This document shows, piece after piece, positions 1 to 12,420 of a stretch of 64,000 bases of DNA. This DNA comes from an uncultured Roseobacter sp. (lineage in GTDB: Bacteria > Pseudomonadota > Alphaproteobacteria > Rhodobacterales > Rhodobacteraceae), in contig NZ_CANMNK010000007.1 in assembly GCF_947499265.1 (NCBI RefSeq), positions 341,664-405,663 on the forward strand. The letters run 5' to 3'. The translations under genes were made by a program, and so were the position numbers. How positions within the stretch are numbered: position 1 is the first letter of the stretch; every line of letters begins with the position of its first letter. The notes under the pieces were generated by a model. The model worked only from the letters and a program-made list of their open reading frames with translations. It was not told the DNA's origin and searched no databases.

Positions 1-335
1 TGGTCACCTTCTCCGCGTCCCTGACCGTTCTGATCGCCGCGGGGCTGGCATCGCTCAGCATTGAGTGGGCGCCCATCACACCGAGCCTCGGCGGCTTGAT
101 CGCGGCATCGTCGTTGTTCATCGTCGGAGGTTATTTCTTCAGCGTGCAGGTGATGCGGGCAGGGGATGTCTCCTTCATTGCACCCTTTCGATACACGGGG
201 CTGATCTGGGCGCTGCTGCTGGGATGGGTGGTCTTTGGTGAATGGCCCGGGATGATGACGCTTCTGGGGGCAGGCATTATCGTCGCAACCGGGCTTTTTA
301 CCCTCTACCGGGAACACGCGCTCATGCGTGGATAA
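1..335 (+). CDS. EamA/DMT-family membrane transporter, C-terminal part (5' end outside window)
   Basis: The open frame runs in from the left edge (codons begin at base 3) and stops at 335. It encodes about 110 residues with roughly four hydrophobic helices. The stretch FIAPFRYTGLIWALLLGWVV followed by FGEWP is typical of the second half of EamA (drug/metabolite transporter) proteins. The family exports or imports small metabolites across the inner membrane; substrate cannot be told from this fragment. It is separated from rpsL by about 460 bases with a promoter, so it is probably not part of the ribosomal operon. Confidence 0.8.
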   Translation, partial: VTFSASLTVLIAAGLASLSIEWAPITPSLGGLIAASSLFIVGGYFFSVQVMRAGDVSFIAPFRYTGLIWALLLGWVVFGEWPGMMTLLGAGIIVATGLFTLYREHALMRG

Positions 336-464
336 CCACGTCGCCCACCGTTGTGATGTTGCTTGCGCTCGCAATTTCCAAGGGGGCGAATTGCCAGGTG
401 AACCCTTACCATCCCTGGTACCACGCATCGGTGCCGCAGCGGCCCGATAAGATTGGCGGGCCTG

Positions 465-493
465 TTGACACCATGCGCGACTCCTTCTATACG
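465..493 (+). promoter_or_regulatory. Sigma70-type promoter upstream of rpsL
   Basis: TTGACA at 465-470 and TATACG at 488-493 are separated by exactly 17 bases, a near-consensus housekeeping promoter. It lies about 300 bases before rpsL, which implies a long 5' leader containing the repeats at 634-712. The same TATACG hexamer with a 17-base spacer recurs before rpmC and rplO, which supports the call. Confidence 0.6.
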
Positions 494-633
494 CCCGCTA
501 TCTCGACGGCAGGGGTCCACCCTGCGCGCCGAATTCAGAACTGAAGTGGTCACGATCCGGCCCCCTATCGGCCCGATCCTCTGTAAACCCACCGCGTCGT
601 TTCCTCGGTACGGAAGCGTGGCGGTCTTTTCGC

Positions 634-712
634 ATTGCGCCATAGGCGCATGTAAATCGTAGCGCCTATGGCGCAGTTTAGAGATTGCGCCATAGGTGCA
701 TTCAAATTGTAG
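634..712 (+). repeat. Direct and inverted repeats in the rpsL leader
   Basis: A unit of about 29 bases at 634-662 (core GCGCCATAGGCGCA) is repeated in direct orientation at 684-712 with a few changes. The reversed core GCGCCTATGGCGC sits between them at 662-674, so the first unit can fold into a perfect hairpin with a 12-base stem. The block lies inside the presumed untranslated leader of the str operon. It could be a regulatory RNA element or protein-binding site; no known family is recognised. The rest of 336-795 shows no convincing gene. Confidence 0.55.
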
Positions 713-795
713 GCGGACGCGTCTGCGAGAGAGTCAAACCGCATGGGGGTCGTCCTCGTGCACACATATGTGAGCAACACGGGGAAAGAACCGGA

Positions 796-1167
796 ATGCC
801 AACGATCCAACAGCTGATCCGCAAACCGCGGCAGCCAAAAATTAAACGTTCAAAGTCCATGCACCTGCAGGAATGCCCGCAGAAGCGTGGCGTTTGTACG
901 CGTGTTTATACCACCACTCCAAAGAAGCCGAACTCGGCGATGCGGAAAGTGGCCAAGGTCCGTCTGACCAATGGCTTTGAGGTGATCAGCTACATCCCGG
1001 GCGAAAGCCACAACCTTCAGGAACACTCCGTGGTTCTGATCCGTGGCGGCCGTGTCAAAGACCTTCCCGGTGTCCGTTACCACATTCTGCGTGGTGTTCT
1101 GGATACCCAGGGCGTCAAAGACCGTAAGCAACGTCGTTCGAAGTACGGCGCGAAGCGTCCGAAGTAA
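796..1167 (+). CDS. rpsL: 30S ribosomal protein S12
   Basis: 123 residues, the usual length. The start at 796 gives the universal N-terminus [10 protein letters not shown]; an upstream in-frame extension is ignored. S12 sits at the decoding centre of the 30S subunit and controls accuracy. The streptomycin-related loops TTPKKPNSA and [13 protein letters not shown] are both intact with wild-type lysines, so no streptomycin-resistance substitution is apparent. First gene of the str cluster, 12 bases before rpsG. Confidence 0.97.
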   Translation: MPTIQQLIRKPRQPKIKRSKSMHLQECPQKRGVCTRVYTTTPKKPNSAMRKVAKVRLTNGFEVISYIPGESHNLQEHSVVLIRGGRVKDLPGVRYHILRGVLDTQGVKDRKQRRSKYGAKRPK

Positions 1168-1176
1168 GAGGAATAG

Positions 1177-1650
<474 letters not shown>

Positions 1651-1656
1651 ACACTG

Positions 1657-1689
1657 TCGCGCCCCCTGTGGGCGCGATGATCCGTTTTT
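1657..1689 (+). terminator. Hairpin between rpsG and fusA, possible attenuator
   Basis: TCGCGCCC at 1657-1664 pairs with GGGCGCGA at 1670-1677 around a 5-base loop. A run of five T residues follows at 1685-1689 after a short gap. The gap makes it a weak terminator; it may instead reduce read-through or stabilise the message between rpsG and fusA. Confidence 0.35.
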
Positions 1690-1712
1690 AGATACCTCAA
1701 GGAAGCAGCCCC

Positions 1713-3830
<2,118 letters not shown>

Positions 3831-3937
3831 ATTCCGCTGCCCCTTTTTCGGGGCGGCGAAACCCAATGACCGGCGGGCCGACCGCCACACGATAAAATCC
3901 GGGCCTTTCGCCCGACAGAACACCTAAGGAGGCCACC

Positions 3938-5113
<1,176 letters not shown>

Positions 5114-5134
5114 GCGAACTTGCTCTAGACAATC

Positions 5135-5184
5135 GGGGTGCCGGGTCATATTCGGCACCCCAGCCATTTCGGAGCAAGGCTCCG
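5135..5184 (+). terminator. Two hairpins between tuf and rpsJ
   Basis: GGGGTGCCG (5135-5143) pairs perfectly with CGGCACCCC (5153-5161). A second hairpin, CGGAGC-AAG-GCTCCG, lies at 5170-5184. Neither has a T-run, so they may act as a leaky or Rho-dependent boundary, or protect the abundant tuf message, rather than as an intrinsic terminator. Confidence 0.4.
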
Positions 5185-5265
5185 ATACGCAAAAAGACGC
5201 GATGAAGGGTGGCAATAAGGCTGCTCTTCCTCTCCGTTCAAGACCCCAGTTAGGGAAAAGAAAAA

Positions 5266-5586
5266 ATGGCCATCCAAAGCCAAAACATCCGCATCCGCCT
5301 GAAGGCGTTTGACTATCGTGTGCTGGACGCGTCCACACAAGAGATCGTCAACACCGCCAAGCGGACCGGCGCATCTGTTCGCGGTCCGATTCCGCTGCCG
5401 AACAAGATCGAAAAATTCACCGTTCTGCGTGGCCCCCACGTGGACAAGAAATCCCGTGACCAGTTTGAGATCCGCACGCACAAGCGTCTGCTGGATATCG
5501 TTGATCCGACCCCCCAGACCGTGGACGCGCTGATGAAGCTCGACCTGGCCGCTGGTGTGGACGTCGAGATCAAGCTGCAATCGTAA
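5266..5586 (+). CDS. rpsJ: 30S ribosomal protein S10
   Basis: 106 residues, starting [20 protein letters not shown] and containing [21 protein letters not shown]10 is a 30S head protein and also the NusE partner of NusB in transcription antitermination. It opens the S10 cluster, 19 bases ahead of rplC. Confidence 0.97.
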   Translation: MAIQSQNIRIRLKAFDYRVLDASTQEIVNTAKRTGASVRGPIPLPNKIEKFTVLRGPHVDKKSRDQFEIRTHKRLLDIVDPTPQTVDALMKLDLAAGVDVEIKLQS

Positions 5587-5605
5587 GCCAGGGAGGGACA
5601 TTATC

Positions 5606-6478
5606 ATGTTGCGCTCAGGCGTTATTGCAAAAAAAGTCGGGATGACCCGGCTGTTCATGGAAGACGGTAAGCAGATCCCTGTGACCGTGCTTCAACTCGA
5701 CAAGCTGCAGGTCGTGGCGCAGCGGACATCTGACAAGGACGGCTATTCGGCCGTTCAACTCGGTGCCGGTTCTGCCAAGGCCAAGCGGACGTCTCAGGCC
5801 ATGCGCGGTCACTTCGCTGCGGCGAAGGTGGAACCAAAGCGCAAGGTTGCAGAGTTCCGCGTGGACGAGGAAAACCTGATTGGTGTGGGTGAAGAGATCA
5901 CCGCGAACCATTACTTTGAAGGTCAGTTCGTCGATGTGGCGGGCACCTCTATCGGTAAAGGGTTTGCCGGTGCGATGAAGCGCCACAACTTCGGTGGTCT
6001 GCGCGCGTCGCACGGTGTGTCGATCTCGCACCGCTCGCACGGCTCCACAGGCCAGTGTCAGGATCCGGGCAAGGTTTTCAAAGGCAAGAAAATGGCCGGT
6101 CACATGGGGGCGGCGCGTGTCACCACCCAGAACCTGCAAGTGGTTCGTACCGATGCCGACCGTGGCTTGATCATGGTCAAAGGCGCCGTTCCAGGCTCCA
6201 AAGGCGGCTGGGTCACTGTCAAGGATGCGGTTAAGAAGCCGTTCCCTGAGAACGCGATCCTGCCTGCGGCGCTGAAATCTGCTGCTGAAGAAGCTGCAAA
6301 AGCTGCCGAGGAAGCCGCTGCTGCAGCTGCCGCAGAGGCCGAAGCGGAAGCCAAGCGTCTGGCCGAAGAGCAAGCCGCTCAGGAAGCCGAACAGTTGAAA
6401 GCTGCTGAAGCTGATATCGCGGCTGACAAGGCTGATGATGCCGGCGACGCCGAAGACAAGAAAGAAGGTGACGCATGA
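5606..6478 (+). CDS. rplC: 50S ribosomal protein L3 with long Ala/Glu-rich C-terminal tail
   Basis: 290 residues. The start at 5606 has a GGGAGG site nine bases upstream and gives [17 protein letters not shown]; the longer upstream frame overlaps rpsJ and is rejected. Residues 1 to about 225 are a normal L3, which binds 23S rRNA near the peptidyl-transferase centre ([22 protein letters not shown] region present). After that comes about 65 residues of Ala, Glu, Lys and Asp that should be helical and charged, ending DKKEGDA. Such tails occur in L3 of this bacterial family. Overlaps rplD by four bases. Confidence 0.96.
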   Translation: MLRSGVIAKKVGMTRLFMEDGKQIPVTVLQLDKLQVVAQRTSDKDGYSAVQLGAGSAKAKRTSQAMRGHFAAAKVEPKRKVAEFRVDEENLIGVGEEITANHYFEGQFVDVAGTSIGKGFAGAMKRHNFGGLRASHGVSISHRSHGSTGQCQDPGKVFKGKKMAGHMGAARVTTQNLQVVRTDADRGLIMVKGAVPGSKGGWVTVKDAVKKPFPENAILPAALKSAAEEAAKAAEEAAAAAAAEAEAEAKRLAEEQAAQEAEQLKAAEADIAADKADDAGDAEDKKEGDA

Positions 6479-7092
6479 AACTCGATGTCATCAAACTAGA
6501 CGGCGGCAAGGCCGGGTCGGTCGATCTGGACGAGGCACTCTTTGGTCTTGAGCCACGGGCCGACATCCTGCACCGCGTCGTGCGCTGGCAGCGCAATAAC
6601 GCGCAGGCAGGCACGCATAAGGTCAAGACCCGTTCGGAAACTAGCTACTCGACCAAGAAGATCTATCGCCAGAAGGGCACCGGCGGCGCACGCCACGGCT
6701 CCCGCAACGCGCCGATCTTCCGCGGTGGTGGTATCTACAAGGGCCCGACCCCGCGCAGCCACGGTCACGAGTTGACCAAGAAGTTTCGCAAGCTGGGCCT
6801 GTGCCACGCGCTTTCCGCGAAAATGAAAGCGGGCGAGCTGGTCATCATCGACGAGGCCTCCTCCGAAGGCAAAACCGCCGCTCTGGCCAAACAGGTTGCA
6901 AACCTGGGCTGGAAACGCGCGCTGGTCATCGACGGGGCGTCCGTGGACGAGAACTTCGCCCAAGCCGCGCGCAACATTGACGGTCTGGATATCCTGCCGA
7001 CAATGGGCGCAAACGTATATGACATCCTCAAGCGTGACACCCTGGTGATCACGAAGGCGGGCGTCGAAGCACTGGAGGCCCGTTTGAAATGA
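6475..7092 (+). CDS. rplD: 50S ribosomal protein L4
   Basis: 205 residues with the conserved loop [20 protein letters not shown] that reaches into the exit tunnel. L4 binds 23S rRNA; in enterobacteria it also autoregulates the S10 operon, which is not demonstrated here. Its ATG overlaps the rplC stop and its stop overlaps the rplW start, each by four bases, indicating translational coupling. Confidence 0.97.
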   Translation: MKLDVIKLDGGKAGSVDLDEALFGLEPRADILHRVVRWQRNNAQAGTHKVKTRSETSYSTKKIYRQKGTGGARHGSRNAPIFRGGGIYKGPTPRSHGHELTKKFRKLGLCHALSAKMKAGELVIIDEASSEGKTAALAKQVANLGWKRALVIDGASVDENFAQAARNIDGLDILPTMGANVYDILKRDTLVITKAGVEALEARLK

Positions 7093-7385
7093 GCGCCAAG
7101 GCAGAACATTACGATGTGATCCGCAAGCCGATCATCACCGAGAAAGCAACCATGTCGTCCGAGAACGGCGCGGTGGTTTTTGAGGTGGCGATCGACAGCA
7201 ACAAGCCGCAGATCAAGGAGGCCGTCGAGGCGCTCTTTGGTGTGAAGGTCAAAGCGGTCAACACCACGATCACCAAAGGCAAAGTGAAGCGTTTCCGCGG
7301 CCAGCTCGGCAAGCGGAAGGACGTCAAGAAAGCCTATGTGACGCTGGAAGCCGGCAACACGATTGACGTGTCTACCGGGCTCTGA
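7089..7385 (+). CDS. rplW: 50S ribosomal protein L23
   Basis: 98 residues, including [13 protein letters not shown] and [19 protein letters not shown]23 lies at the tunnel exit and docks trigger factor and SRP. It is translationally coupled to rplD. It is followed not by rplB but by an intrinsic terminator and an unrelated gene. Confidence 0.97.
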   Translation: MSAKAEHYDVIRKPIITEKATMSSENGAVVFEVAIDSNKPQIKEAVEALFGVKVKAVNTTITKGKVKRFRGQLGKRKDVKKAYVTLEAGNTIDVSTGL

Positions 7386-7406
7386 GTAGACATCAGAAAG
7401 AAGTTG

Positions 7407-7440
7407 AAAACCCCGGCTTTGAGAGGCCGGGGTTTTTCTT
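7407..7440 (+). terminator. Intrinsic terminator after rplW
   Basis: CCCCGGC (7411-7417) pairs with GCCGGGG (7426-7432). The stem is extended by an upstream A-run and followed by TTTTTCTTTTT. It is a textbook intrinsic terminator placed inside the S10 gene order, so rplB onward probably needs its own promoter or read-through. Confidence 0.85.
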
Positions 7441-7497
7441 TTTGCTTACACGCTGACGCGGGAAGTCGACGAGAAATATCAAAAAGAAAAGAGTGCT

Positions 7498-8040
7498 TTG
7501 AATAAGTCGAAAAAGAAATATCCAGTTGGCCCGGGTGACTTCGTGGACGGTCAAGCGATTACGACCTTCCAAGCGCTGTGCATATTATCCGGAGCTATTT
7601 TGGCTTGTTTCGTGCTGGGCTATCTACTCGCCGGATCAATGTCTGATCAATTTATCAATTCTCTCAGACGCTTATGGTTGATAGGCCCTCGTGTAGAAAG
7701 TTATAGTAGATATTCCCCAATTTCAGTTCCTTATTATATCGCGACACTGATAGTGAGTTTCCCAACTTCTATTGGTGTATTAATATGTTTCAAAAACAGA
7801 TATTTGGGTAAAAAACGTGGCCATAGAAACTTGAGCGCAGAGCTCTTTAGACGTGCGCTGATCGCAATGTCGTTCGCTATGCTCATATTCATGATCGTTA
7901 ACTTCATGCCGATAAGCGATCCAAATGGTGTTTCTGCGCCCCTATTCTTCCCAGCTTTACCGGTTTTGGGTCCCTTGGCTGCCATGTTGCTTCCAGTCGG
8001 GTTTATGCAATTTTTTCCTTGGATCTATAAAAATAGTTGA
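7498..8040 (+). CDS. Hypothetical four-helix membrane protein inserted in the S10 cluster
   Basis: 180 residues from a TTG start at 7498; the first ATG would cut off the first membrane helix, so the TTG is preferred. Four hydrophobic segments lie at about 27-47, 78-97, 118-135 and 145-170, with a Lys/Arg loop GKKRGHR between helices two and three. AT-richer codon use than the flanking ribosomal genes suggests a later arrival or weak expression. No family is recognised. A weak ribosome-binding site and the gap on both sides leave its expression uncertain. Confidence 0.6.
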   Translation: MNKSKKKYPVGPGDFVDGQAITTFQALCILSGAILACFVLGYLLAGSMSDQFINSLRRLWLIGPRVESYSRYSPISVPYYIATLIVSFPTSIGVLICFKNRYLGKKRGHRNLSAELFRRALIAMSFAMLIFMIVNFMPISDPNGVSAPLFFPALPVLGPLAAMLLPVGFMQFFPWIYKNS

Positions 8041-8207
8041 GGGTGCCGGTATGTTGATTGCGGAGCCATCTTTCTGACATGCGTGAAAAAATGCGCCAAC
8101 GGTCCTGTTGAAGTTCGCGGAGCGCCATCAAATGCTGATCCACGACAATAAGGTCGTCTGACATCTTGACCCGCCCTCGCGTCTTTAATAAGTGAACCCA
8201 TCGGCAC

Positions 8208-8229
8208 AGCCCCGGATTCGTCCGGGGCT
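8208..8229 (+). terminator. Nine-base-pair tetraloop hairpin before rplB
   Basis: AGCCCCGGA (8208-8216) and TCCGGGGCT (8221-8229) pair perfectly around TTCG. No long T-run follows. It could end transcription from the inserted gene, or act as a leader structure for rplB if transcription starts upstream. The remaining bases of 8041-8328 show no gene. Confidence 0.5.
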
Positions 8230-8328
8230 TCGCCTTTGTCCGTATGGACATCCAAGTCGGGCACCTACGGGGGCCTTTATACCATAGGCGCTTCACCGCG
8301 CCGTACAGCAAAACGGAAGACAGACAAC

Positions 8329-9171
8329 ATGGCACTCAAGTCGTATAAACCGACGACGCCGGGCCAGCGTGGGCTGGTACTGATCGACCGTTCGGAGCTC
8401 TGGAAAGGCCGCCCGGTCAAAGCCCTCACAGAAGGCTTGACCAAGAATGGCGGACGGAACAACACCGGACGGATCACGATGCGCCGCAAAGGCGGCGGGG
8501 CCAAGCGCCTCTACCGGATCGTTGACTTCAAGCGGAACAAACTGGATGTGGCGGCCACGGTCGAACGCATCGAATATGACCCCAACCGCACAGCCTTTAT
8601 CGCCCTCGTGAAATACGAAGACGGTGAGCAGGCCTACATTCTGGCGCCGCAGCGTCTGGCCGTAGGTGACAGCGTGGTTGCGTCGCAAAAAGCAGATATC
8701 AAACCCGGCAACGCGATGCCTTTCTCTGGCATGCCCATCGGGACAATCGTGCACAACATCGAGATGAAGCCCGGCAAGGGTGGTCAGATCGCCCGTGCCG
8801 CCGGCACCTACGCACAATTCGTCGGCCGCGATGGTGGCTACGCTCAGATCCGTCTGAGCTCTGGCGAGCTGCGTCTGGTGCGTCAGGAATGCATGGCCAC
8901 CGTGGGTGCCGTCAGCAACCCCGACAACTCCAACCAGAACTACGGTAAAGCGGGCCGCATGCGTCACAAGGGCATTCGCCCGTCTGTGCGTGGTGTTGTT
9001 ATGAACCCGATCGACCACCCGCATGGTGGTGGTGAAGGCCGGACCTCTGGTGGTCGTCACCCGGTGACGCCTTGGGGCAAGCCGACAAAGGGTGCAAAGA
9101 CCCGGAACAAGAAAAAAGCGTCCAGCAAGCTTATCCTGCGCTCGCGGCACGCCAAGAAGAAGGGGCGTTAA
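8329..9171 (+). CDS. rplB: 50S ribosomal protein L2
   Basis: 280 residues. The start at 8329 gives [17 protein letters not shown]; the longer frame is ignored. L2 is essential for subunit joining and peptidyl transfer. The C-terminal [13 protein letters not shown] motif with its key histidine is intact. It restarts the S10 order after the insert, three bases before rpsS. Confidence 0.97.
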   Translation: MALKSYKPTTPGQRGLVLIDRSELWKGRPVKALTEGLTKNGGRNNTGRITMRRKGGGAKRLYRIVDFKRNKLDVAATVERIEYDPNRTAFIALVKYEDGEQAYILAPQRLAVGDSVVASQKADIKPGNAMPFSGMPIGTIVHNIEMKPGKGGQIARAAGTYAQFVGRDGGYAQIRLSSGELRLVRQECMATVGAVSNPDNSNQNYGKAGRMRHKGIRPSVRGVVMNPIDHPHGGGEGRTSGGRHPVTPWGKPTKGAKTRNKKKASSKLILRSRHAKKKGR

Positions 9172-9174
9172 TCT

Positions 9175-9453
9175 ATGTCTCGTTCAGTATGGAAAGGTCC
9201 TTTTGTCGACAGCTACGTGTTGAAAAAGGCCGAAGCGTCCCGCGAAAGCGGCCGCAACGAAGTGATCAAGATCTGGTCGCGCCGCTCGACAATCCTGCCC
9301 CAGTTTGTGGGCCTGACGTTCGGTGTCTACAACGGTCACAAGCACATCCCTGTCAACGTCAGCGAAGACATGATTGGTCAGAAGTTTGGTGAGTATTCGC
9401 CAACGCGGACCTACTACGGTCATGCCGCCGACAAAAAAGCGAAGCGGAAGTAA
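9175..9453 (+). CDS. rpsS: 30S ribosomal protein S19
   Basis: 92 residues, starting [20 protein letters not shown] and containing [19 protein letters not shown]19 is a 30S head protein that contacts S13 and the A-site tRNA. It is tightly packed between rplB and rplV with 3-base gaps. Confidence 0.97.
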   Translation: MSRSVWKGPFVDSYVLKKAEASRESGRNEVIKIWSRRSTILPQFVGLTFGVYNGHKHIPVNVSEDMIGQKFGEYSPTRTYYGHAADKKAKRK

Positions 9454-9456
9454 GCC

Positions 9457-9837
9457 ATGAGCAAGGATAAAAATCCCCGCCGCGTGGCTGACAACGAAGC
9501 AATGGCAAAACTGCGCATGCTTCGTACATCCCCGCAGAAACTGAACCTCGTCGCCGCGATGATCCGGGGCAAGAAGGTGGACAAGGCCCTGACGGACCTG
9601 ACCTTCTCCAAGAAACGGATCGCTCTGGACGTGAAGAAATGCCTTCAGTCCGCCATCGCGAACGCGGAAAACAACCACAACCTCGACGTCGACGAATTGG
9701 TCGTCGCTGAGGCCTATGTGGGTAAAAACCTGACCATGAAGCGTGGACGCCCGCGCGCGCGTGGCCGGTTCGGCAAGATCATAAAGCCGTTCTCGGAAAT
9801 CACGATCAAGGTGCGTCAGGTAGAGGAGCAAGCCTAA
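9457..9837 (+). CDS. rplV: 50S ribosomal protein L22
   Basis: 126 residues. L22 lines the peptide exit tunnel; the tunnel hairpin [11 protein letters not shown] is present without the deletion linked to macrolide resistance. Its stop overlaps the rpsC start by one base. Confidence 0.97.
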   Translation: MSKDKNPRRVADNEAMAKLRMLRTSPQKLNLVAAMIRGKKVDKALTDLTFSKKRIALDVKKCLQSAIANAENNHNLDVDELVVAEAYVGKNLTMKRGRPRARGRFGKIIKPFSEITIKVRQVEEQA

Positions 9838-10544
9838 TGGGTAACAAAGTCAATCCGATTGGCATGCGCCTGCAGGTGAACCGCACCTGGGACAGCCGCT
9901 GGTATGCCGACACGAAAGATTACGGGGATCTTCTGCTGGAAGACCTCGCGATCCGTGAATTCATCAAGAAAGAGTGTCATCAGGCCGGTGTGGCCCGTGT
10001 GATCATCGAGCGTCCGCACAAGAAGTGCCGCGTCACGATCCACACAGCCCGCCCCGGTGTCATCATCGGCAAGAAAGGTGCAGACATCGAAGGCCTGCGC
10101 CAGAAGATCGCCAAGATGACCGACAGCGAGCTGCACCTCAACATCGTTGAAGTGCGCAAGCCCGAGCTGGACGCGGCATTGGTCGGTGAGAGCATTGCAC
10201 AGCAGCTGGAGCGTCGGGTGTCTTTCCGCCGCGCCATGAAACGTGCGGTTCAGAACGCCATGCGTATGGGCGCCCTTGGCATTCGTGTGAACGTCGCGGG
10301 CCGCCTTGGCGGTGCCGAGATCGCGCGGACTGAATGGTACCGCGAAGGCCGCGTGCCTTTGCATACCCTGCGGGCCGACATCGATTACGCACATGTGGAA
10401 GCGACGACTGCCTATGGCATCATCGGGATCAAGACCTGGATCTTCAAAGGCGAGATCATGGAGCACGATCCGGCCGCGCGTGACCGTAAAGCACAGGAAC
10501 TCCAAGATGGCCCAGCACCCCGCGGTGCAGGCGGTCGTCGCTAA
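9837..10544 (+). CDS. rpsC: 30S ribosomal protein S3
   Basis: 235 residues, beginning [18 protein letters not shown]. It has a KH domain ([20 protein letters not shown]) that binds mRNA at the entry channel. S3 with S4 and S5 forms the helicase-like entry site. It is followed 13 bases later by rplP. Confidence 0.97.
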   Translation: MGNKVNPIGMRLQVNRTWDSRWYADTKDYGDLLLEDLAIREFIKKECHQAGVARVIIERPHKKCRVTIHTARPGVIIGKKGADIEGLRQKIAKMTDSELHLNIVEVRKPELDAALVGESIAQQLERRVSFRRAMKRAVQNAMRMGALGIRVNVAGRLGGAEIARTEWYREGRVPLHTLRADIDYAHVEATTAYGIIGIKTWIFKGEIMEHDPAARDRKAQELQDGPAPRGAGGRR

Positions 10545-10557
10545 GGGGGAATGACAG

Positions 10558-10971
10558 ATGCTACAACCAAAACGCACGAAATTCCGCAAGCAGTTCAAGG
10601 GCTCGATCAAGGGCTTGGCGAAGGGCGGGTCTGACCTGAACTTCGGCACCTATGGCCTCAAGGCCATTGAGCCCGAGCGGGTCACAGCCCGTCAGATCGA
10701 AGCGGCACGCCGCGCGATGACGCGTCACATGAAACGTCAGGGCCGGGTCTGGATTCGGATTTTCCCGGATGTGCCGGTCACGGCCAAACCCATCGAAGTT
10801 CGGATGGGTAAAGGTAAAGGCTCCGTCGACCGTTGGGCGGCGAAGGTCAAGCCGGGCCGCGTGATGTTCGAGATCGACGGTGTGAATGACGACGTCGCCC
10901 GCGAGGCCCTGCGTCTGGCAGCGATGAAGCTGCCGATCAAGACACGGGTCGTGGTCAGAGAAGATTGGTAA
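10558..10971 (+). CDS. rplP: 50S ribosomal protein L16
   Basis: 137 residues, starting [19 protein letters not shown] and containing [20 protein letters not shown]16 organises the A-site of the 50S subunit. It is the last gene before a second interruption of the ribosomal order; rpmC normally follows directly but here lies 4.2 kb away. Confidence 0.97.
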   Translation: MLQPKRTKFRKQFKGSIKGLAKGGSDLNFGTYGLKAIEPERVTARQIEAARRAMTRHMKRQGRVWIRIFPDVPVTAKPIEVRMGKGKGSVDRWAAKVKPGRVMFEIDGVNDDVAREALRLAAMKLPIKTRVVVREDW

Positions 10972-10981
10972 TCTTCTCTGA

Positions 10982-11024
10982 GTGCGGTGTAGCGGGTTTT
11001 CCCAGAAAACCTGCGGGCCGGCAC
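10982..11024 (+). repeat. 43-base palindromic repeat, copy 1
   Basis: GTGCGGTGTAGCGGGTTTTC opens this element and ACCTGCGGGCCGGCAC closes it; the middle can fold on itself through GGTTTTC and GAAAACC. The same sequence occurs in reverse orientation at 11736-11777 with only two or three differences. The pair brackets the intrinsic terminator and the lipoprotein gene. It resembles a REP-type dispersed repeat; only a genome search would show the copy number. Confidence 0.65.
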
Positions 11025-11041
11025 CCGGTAGAAATTGAGAG

Positions 11042-11070
11042 CCTCCGCTGAGACATCAGCGGGGGTTTTT
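11042..11070 (+). terminator. Intrinsic terminator after rplP
   Basis: CCTCCGCTG (11042-11050) pairs with CAGCGGGGG (11057-11065), with one G-T pair and a 6-base loop, and TTTTT follows at once. It would end the rplB-rplP transcript. Confidence 0.85.
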
Positions 11071-11221
11071 AATTGGGTCTGCGCCGAGCCATATGCCTCC
11101 AATCCTCTTGAAGCGATCAACTGAATCTAAGAACACTCTATGCGTTTATCTCGTCTGCATGTTTCCCGCATAGGTATGTCGCAACTGTTGAACAAAAAAT
11201 GTGTATGAGAAGGCCGCTGTT

Positions 11222-11572
11222 ATGAAGAAATATCTATTGTTGATCGCATTCGGATTGATGTCGGCCTGTGCGACACAGATCATGCAAGGCTATGTCGGCC
11301 GCGACATAACAGAAGTTGTTTTGGACTATGGCAAACCTACCAATGTGGTGGAACTTCCGGATGGGCGGACAGCATTCCAATGGAATAGAACGACTTCATA
11401 TACCGCTCCGATCACGACCAATATATATGGTAGTGGAAGCTACGCGACCGCTACGACATACGGCGGTGGAACGAGTTATAGTGACTGCCTCTACACACTG
11501 TTTGCACAACCAAACGCACAAGGTTCGTTTACTGTAACTGGCTATAAGGAACCCAGCTTTAGTTGCCTATGA
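11222..11572 (+). CDS. Small putative lipoprotein
   Basis: 116 residues from the ATG at 11222, which has a GAGAAGG-like site just upstream. Residues 1-16 form a lipoprotein signal (MKKYLLLIAF, then the lipobox LMSAC), so the mature protein would be anchored to the periplasmic face of a membrane by Cys16. The next part, with VGRDITEVVLDYGKPTNVV and FQWNR, resembles the short SmpA/OmlA-like envelope lipoproteins, followed by a Thr/Ser/Tyr/Gly-rich stretch. Two further cysteines near the C-terminus may form a disulphide. Function is unknown. It is bracketed by the inverted repeat pair. Confidence 0.75.
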   Translation: MKKYLLLIAFGLMSACATQIMQGYVGRDITEVVLDYGKPTNVVELPDGRTAFQWNRTTSYTAPITTNIYGSGSYATATTYGGGTSYSDCLYTLFAQPNAQGSFTVTGYKEPSFSCL

Positions 11573-11735
11573 AGGTTAGCGGTGCTTCGGTGGCAAAAAA
11601 GGCGTTGCAAAGGTATCAATCAAGGCCGCTTTGCTCGAACTCCCCAATGAAAGGCGAAACGACCCACTCATAGAGTTTCTTGAGATCGCTGTTTTTGTTG
11701 CTATGCATCTTTTGTTGCTCTGTCCTTGCGACGGA

Positions 11736-11777
11736 GTGCGGCCCGCAGGTTTTCTACGAAAACCCGCTACACCGCAC
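11736..11777 (-). repeat. 43-base palindromic repeat, copy 2 (inverted)
   Basis: This is the reverse complement of the element at 10982-11024 with a two-base change in the loop and one base fewer near the end. Together they form a long-range inverted repeat about 0.75 kb apart. It also lies just beyond the 3' end of the minus-strand oxygenase gene and could serve as its transcript end. Confidence 0.65.
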
Positions 11778-11799
11778 GCGTCTCATTCAACTGGCTGGG

Positions 11800-12420
11800 C
11801 TAGACCCAGCTGTAGTTGAATGAGACGGAAATTCGTTCCTCTTCCGCCATGTTCAGTGGGACTTCGTGGCGCAGCCAGCTTTCCCAGAGGAGCACCTCGC
11901 CAGTTTCGGGCGTGACGTAATGGAAGCTGCGCATCTCGGGGCGGGCGTCTTTCACACGGGCGGGTGCGGCCATCATCATCGGCAGCCGCGGGTCCTCGAA
12001 TTTGATTGCGCTCGCGCCGGGGGGAACGGTCACGTAGGTCGTGCCGCTGATGACACTTTGCGGGTGGATGTGTGACGTATGGATGCCGCCGGGGGGCAGG
12101 ATGTTGATCCAGATGTCCTCCAACTTCAGCTTGCGGCCATCGAGGTTGAATTCAAGGTCTTTAGTGAAGGCTTTGACGTGTTTGTTCAGGGCCTTGACCA
12201 GATCCTTGAAGATCGGGAAGCGGTAGGGCAGGTCGGTCAGTGAGGCGTAACTGGTGTAGCCCGGGTAGCCGTTTTCGTCGCACCACTCCTGGCCCGCCTC
12301 GTCATCTTCAGCGATGGACCAGCACGAGGCCTCAAGTTCGGCGGTGTCGATAGGCTTGCCCTGCTCAGAAAGGGTGGCGCGGTAGAGGCGAGTCACGAAG
12401 AGGGATTCGATGTCAGACAT
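11800..12420 (-). CDS. Putative 2-oxoglutarate/Fe(II) oxygenase (TIGR02466/2OG-FeII_Oxy_5-like)
   Basis: 206 residues. The second half has the layout of the double-stranded beta-helix dioxygenases in this family: HTSHIHPQSVISGTTYV supplies candidate iron ligands, and LLWESWLRHEVP followed by RISVSFNY supplies the distal histidine and the arginine expected to bind 2-oxoglutarate. Substrate is unknown. It lies on the strand opposite to the ribosomal genes and is isolated, so it is probably transcribed from its own promoter. Confidence 0.75.
   Translation of the reverse strand: MSDIESLFVTRLYRATLSEQGKPIDTAELEASCWSIAEDDEAGQEWCDENGYPGYTSYASLTDLPYRFPIFKDLVKALNKHVKAFTKDLEFNLDGRKLKLEDIWINILPPGGIHTSHIHPQSVISGTTYVTVPPGASAIKFEDPRLPMMMAAPARVKDARPEMRSFHYVTPETGEVLLWESWLRHEVPLNMAEEERISVSFNYSWV

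Noticed and set aside
634..712. Short CRISPR-like array
   Set aside because: Only two direct copies with mismatches plus an inverted copy and no uniform spacers; no cas genes anywhere in the window.
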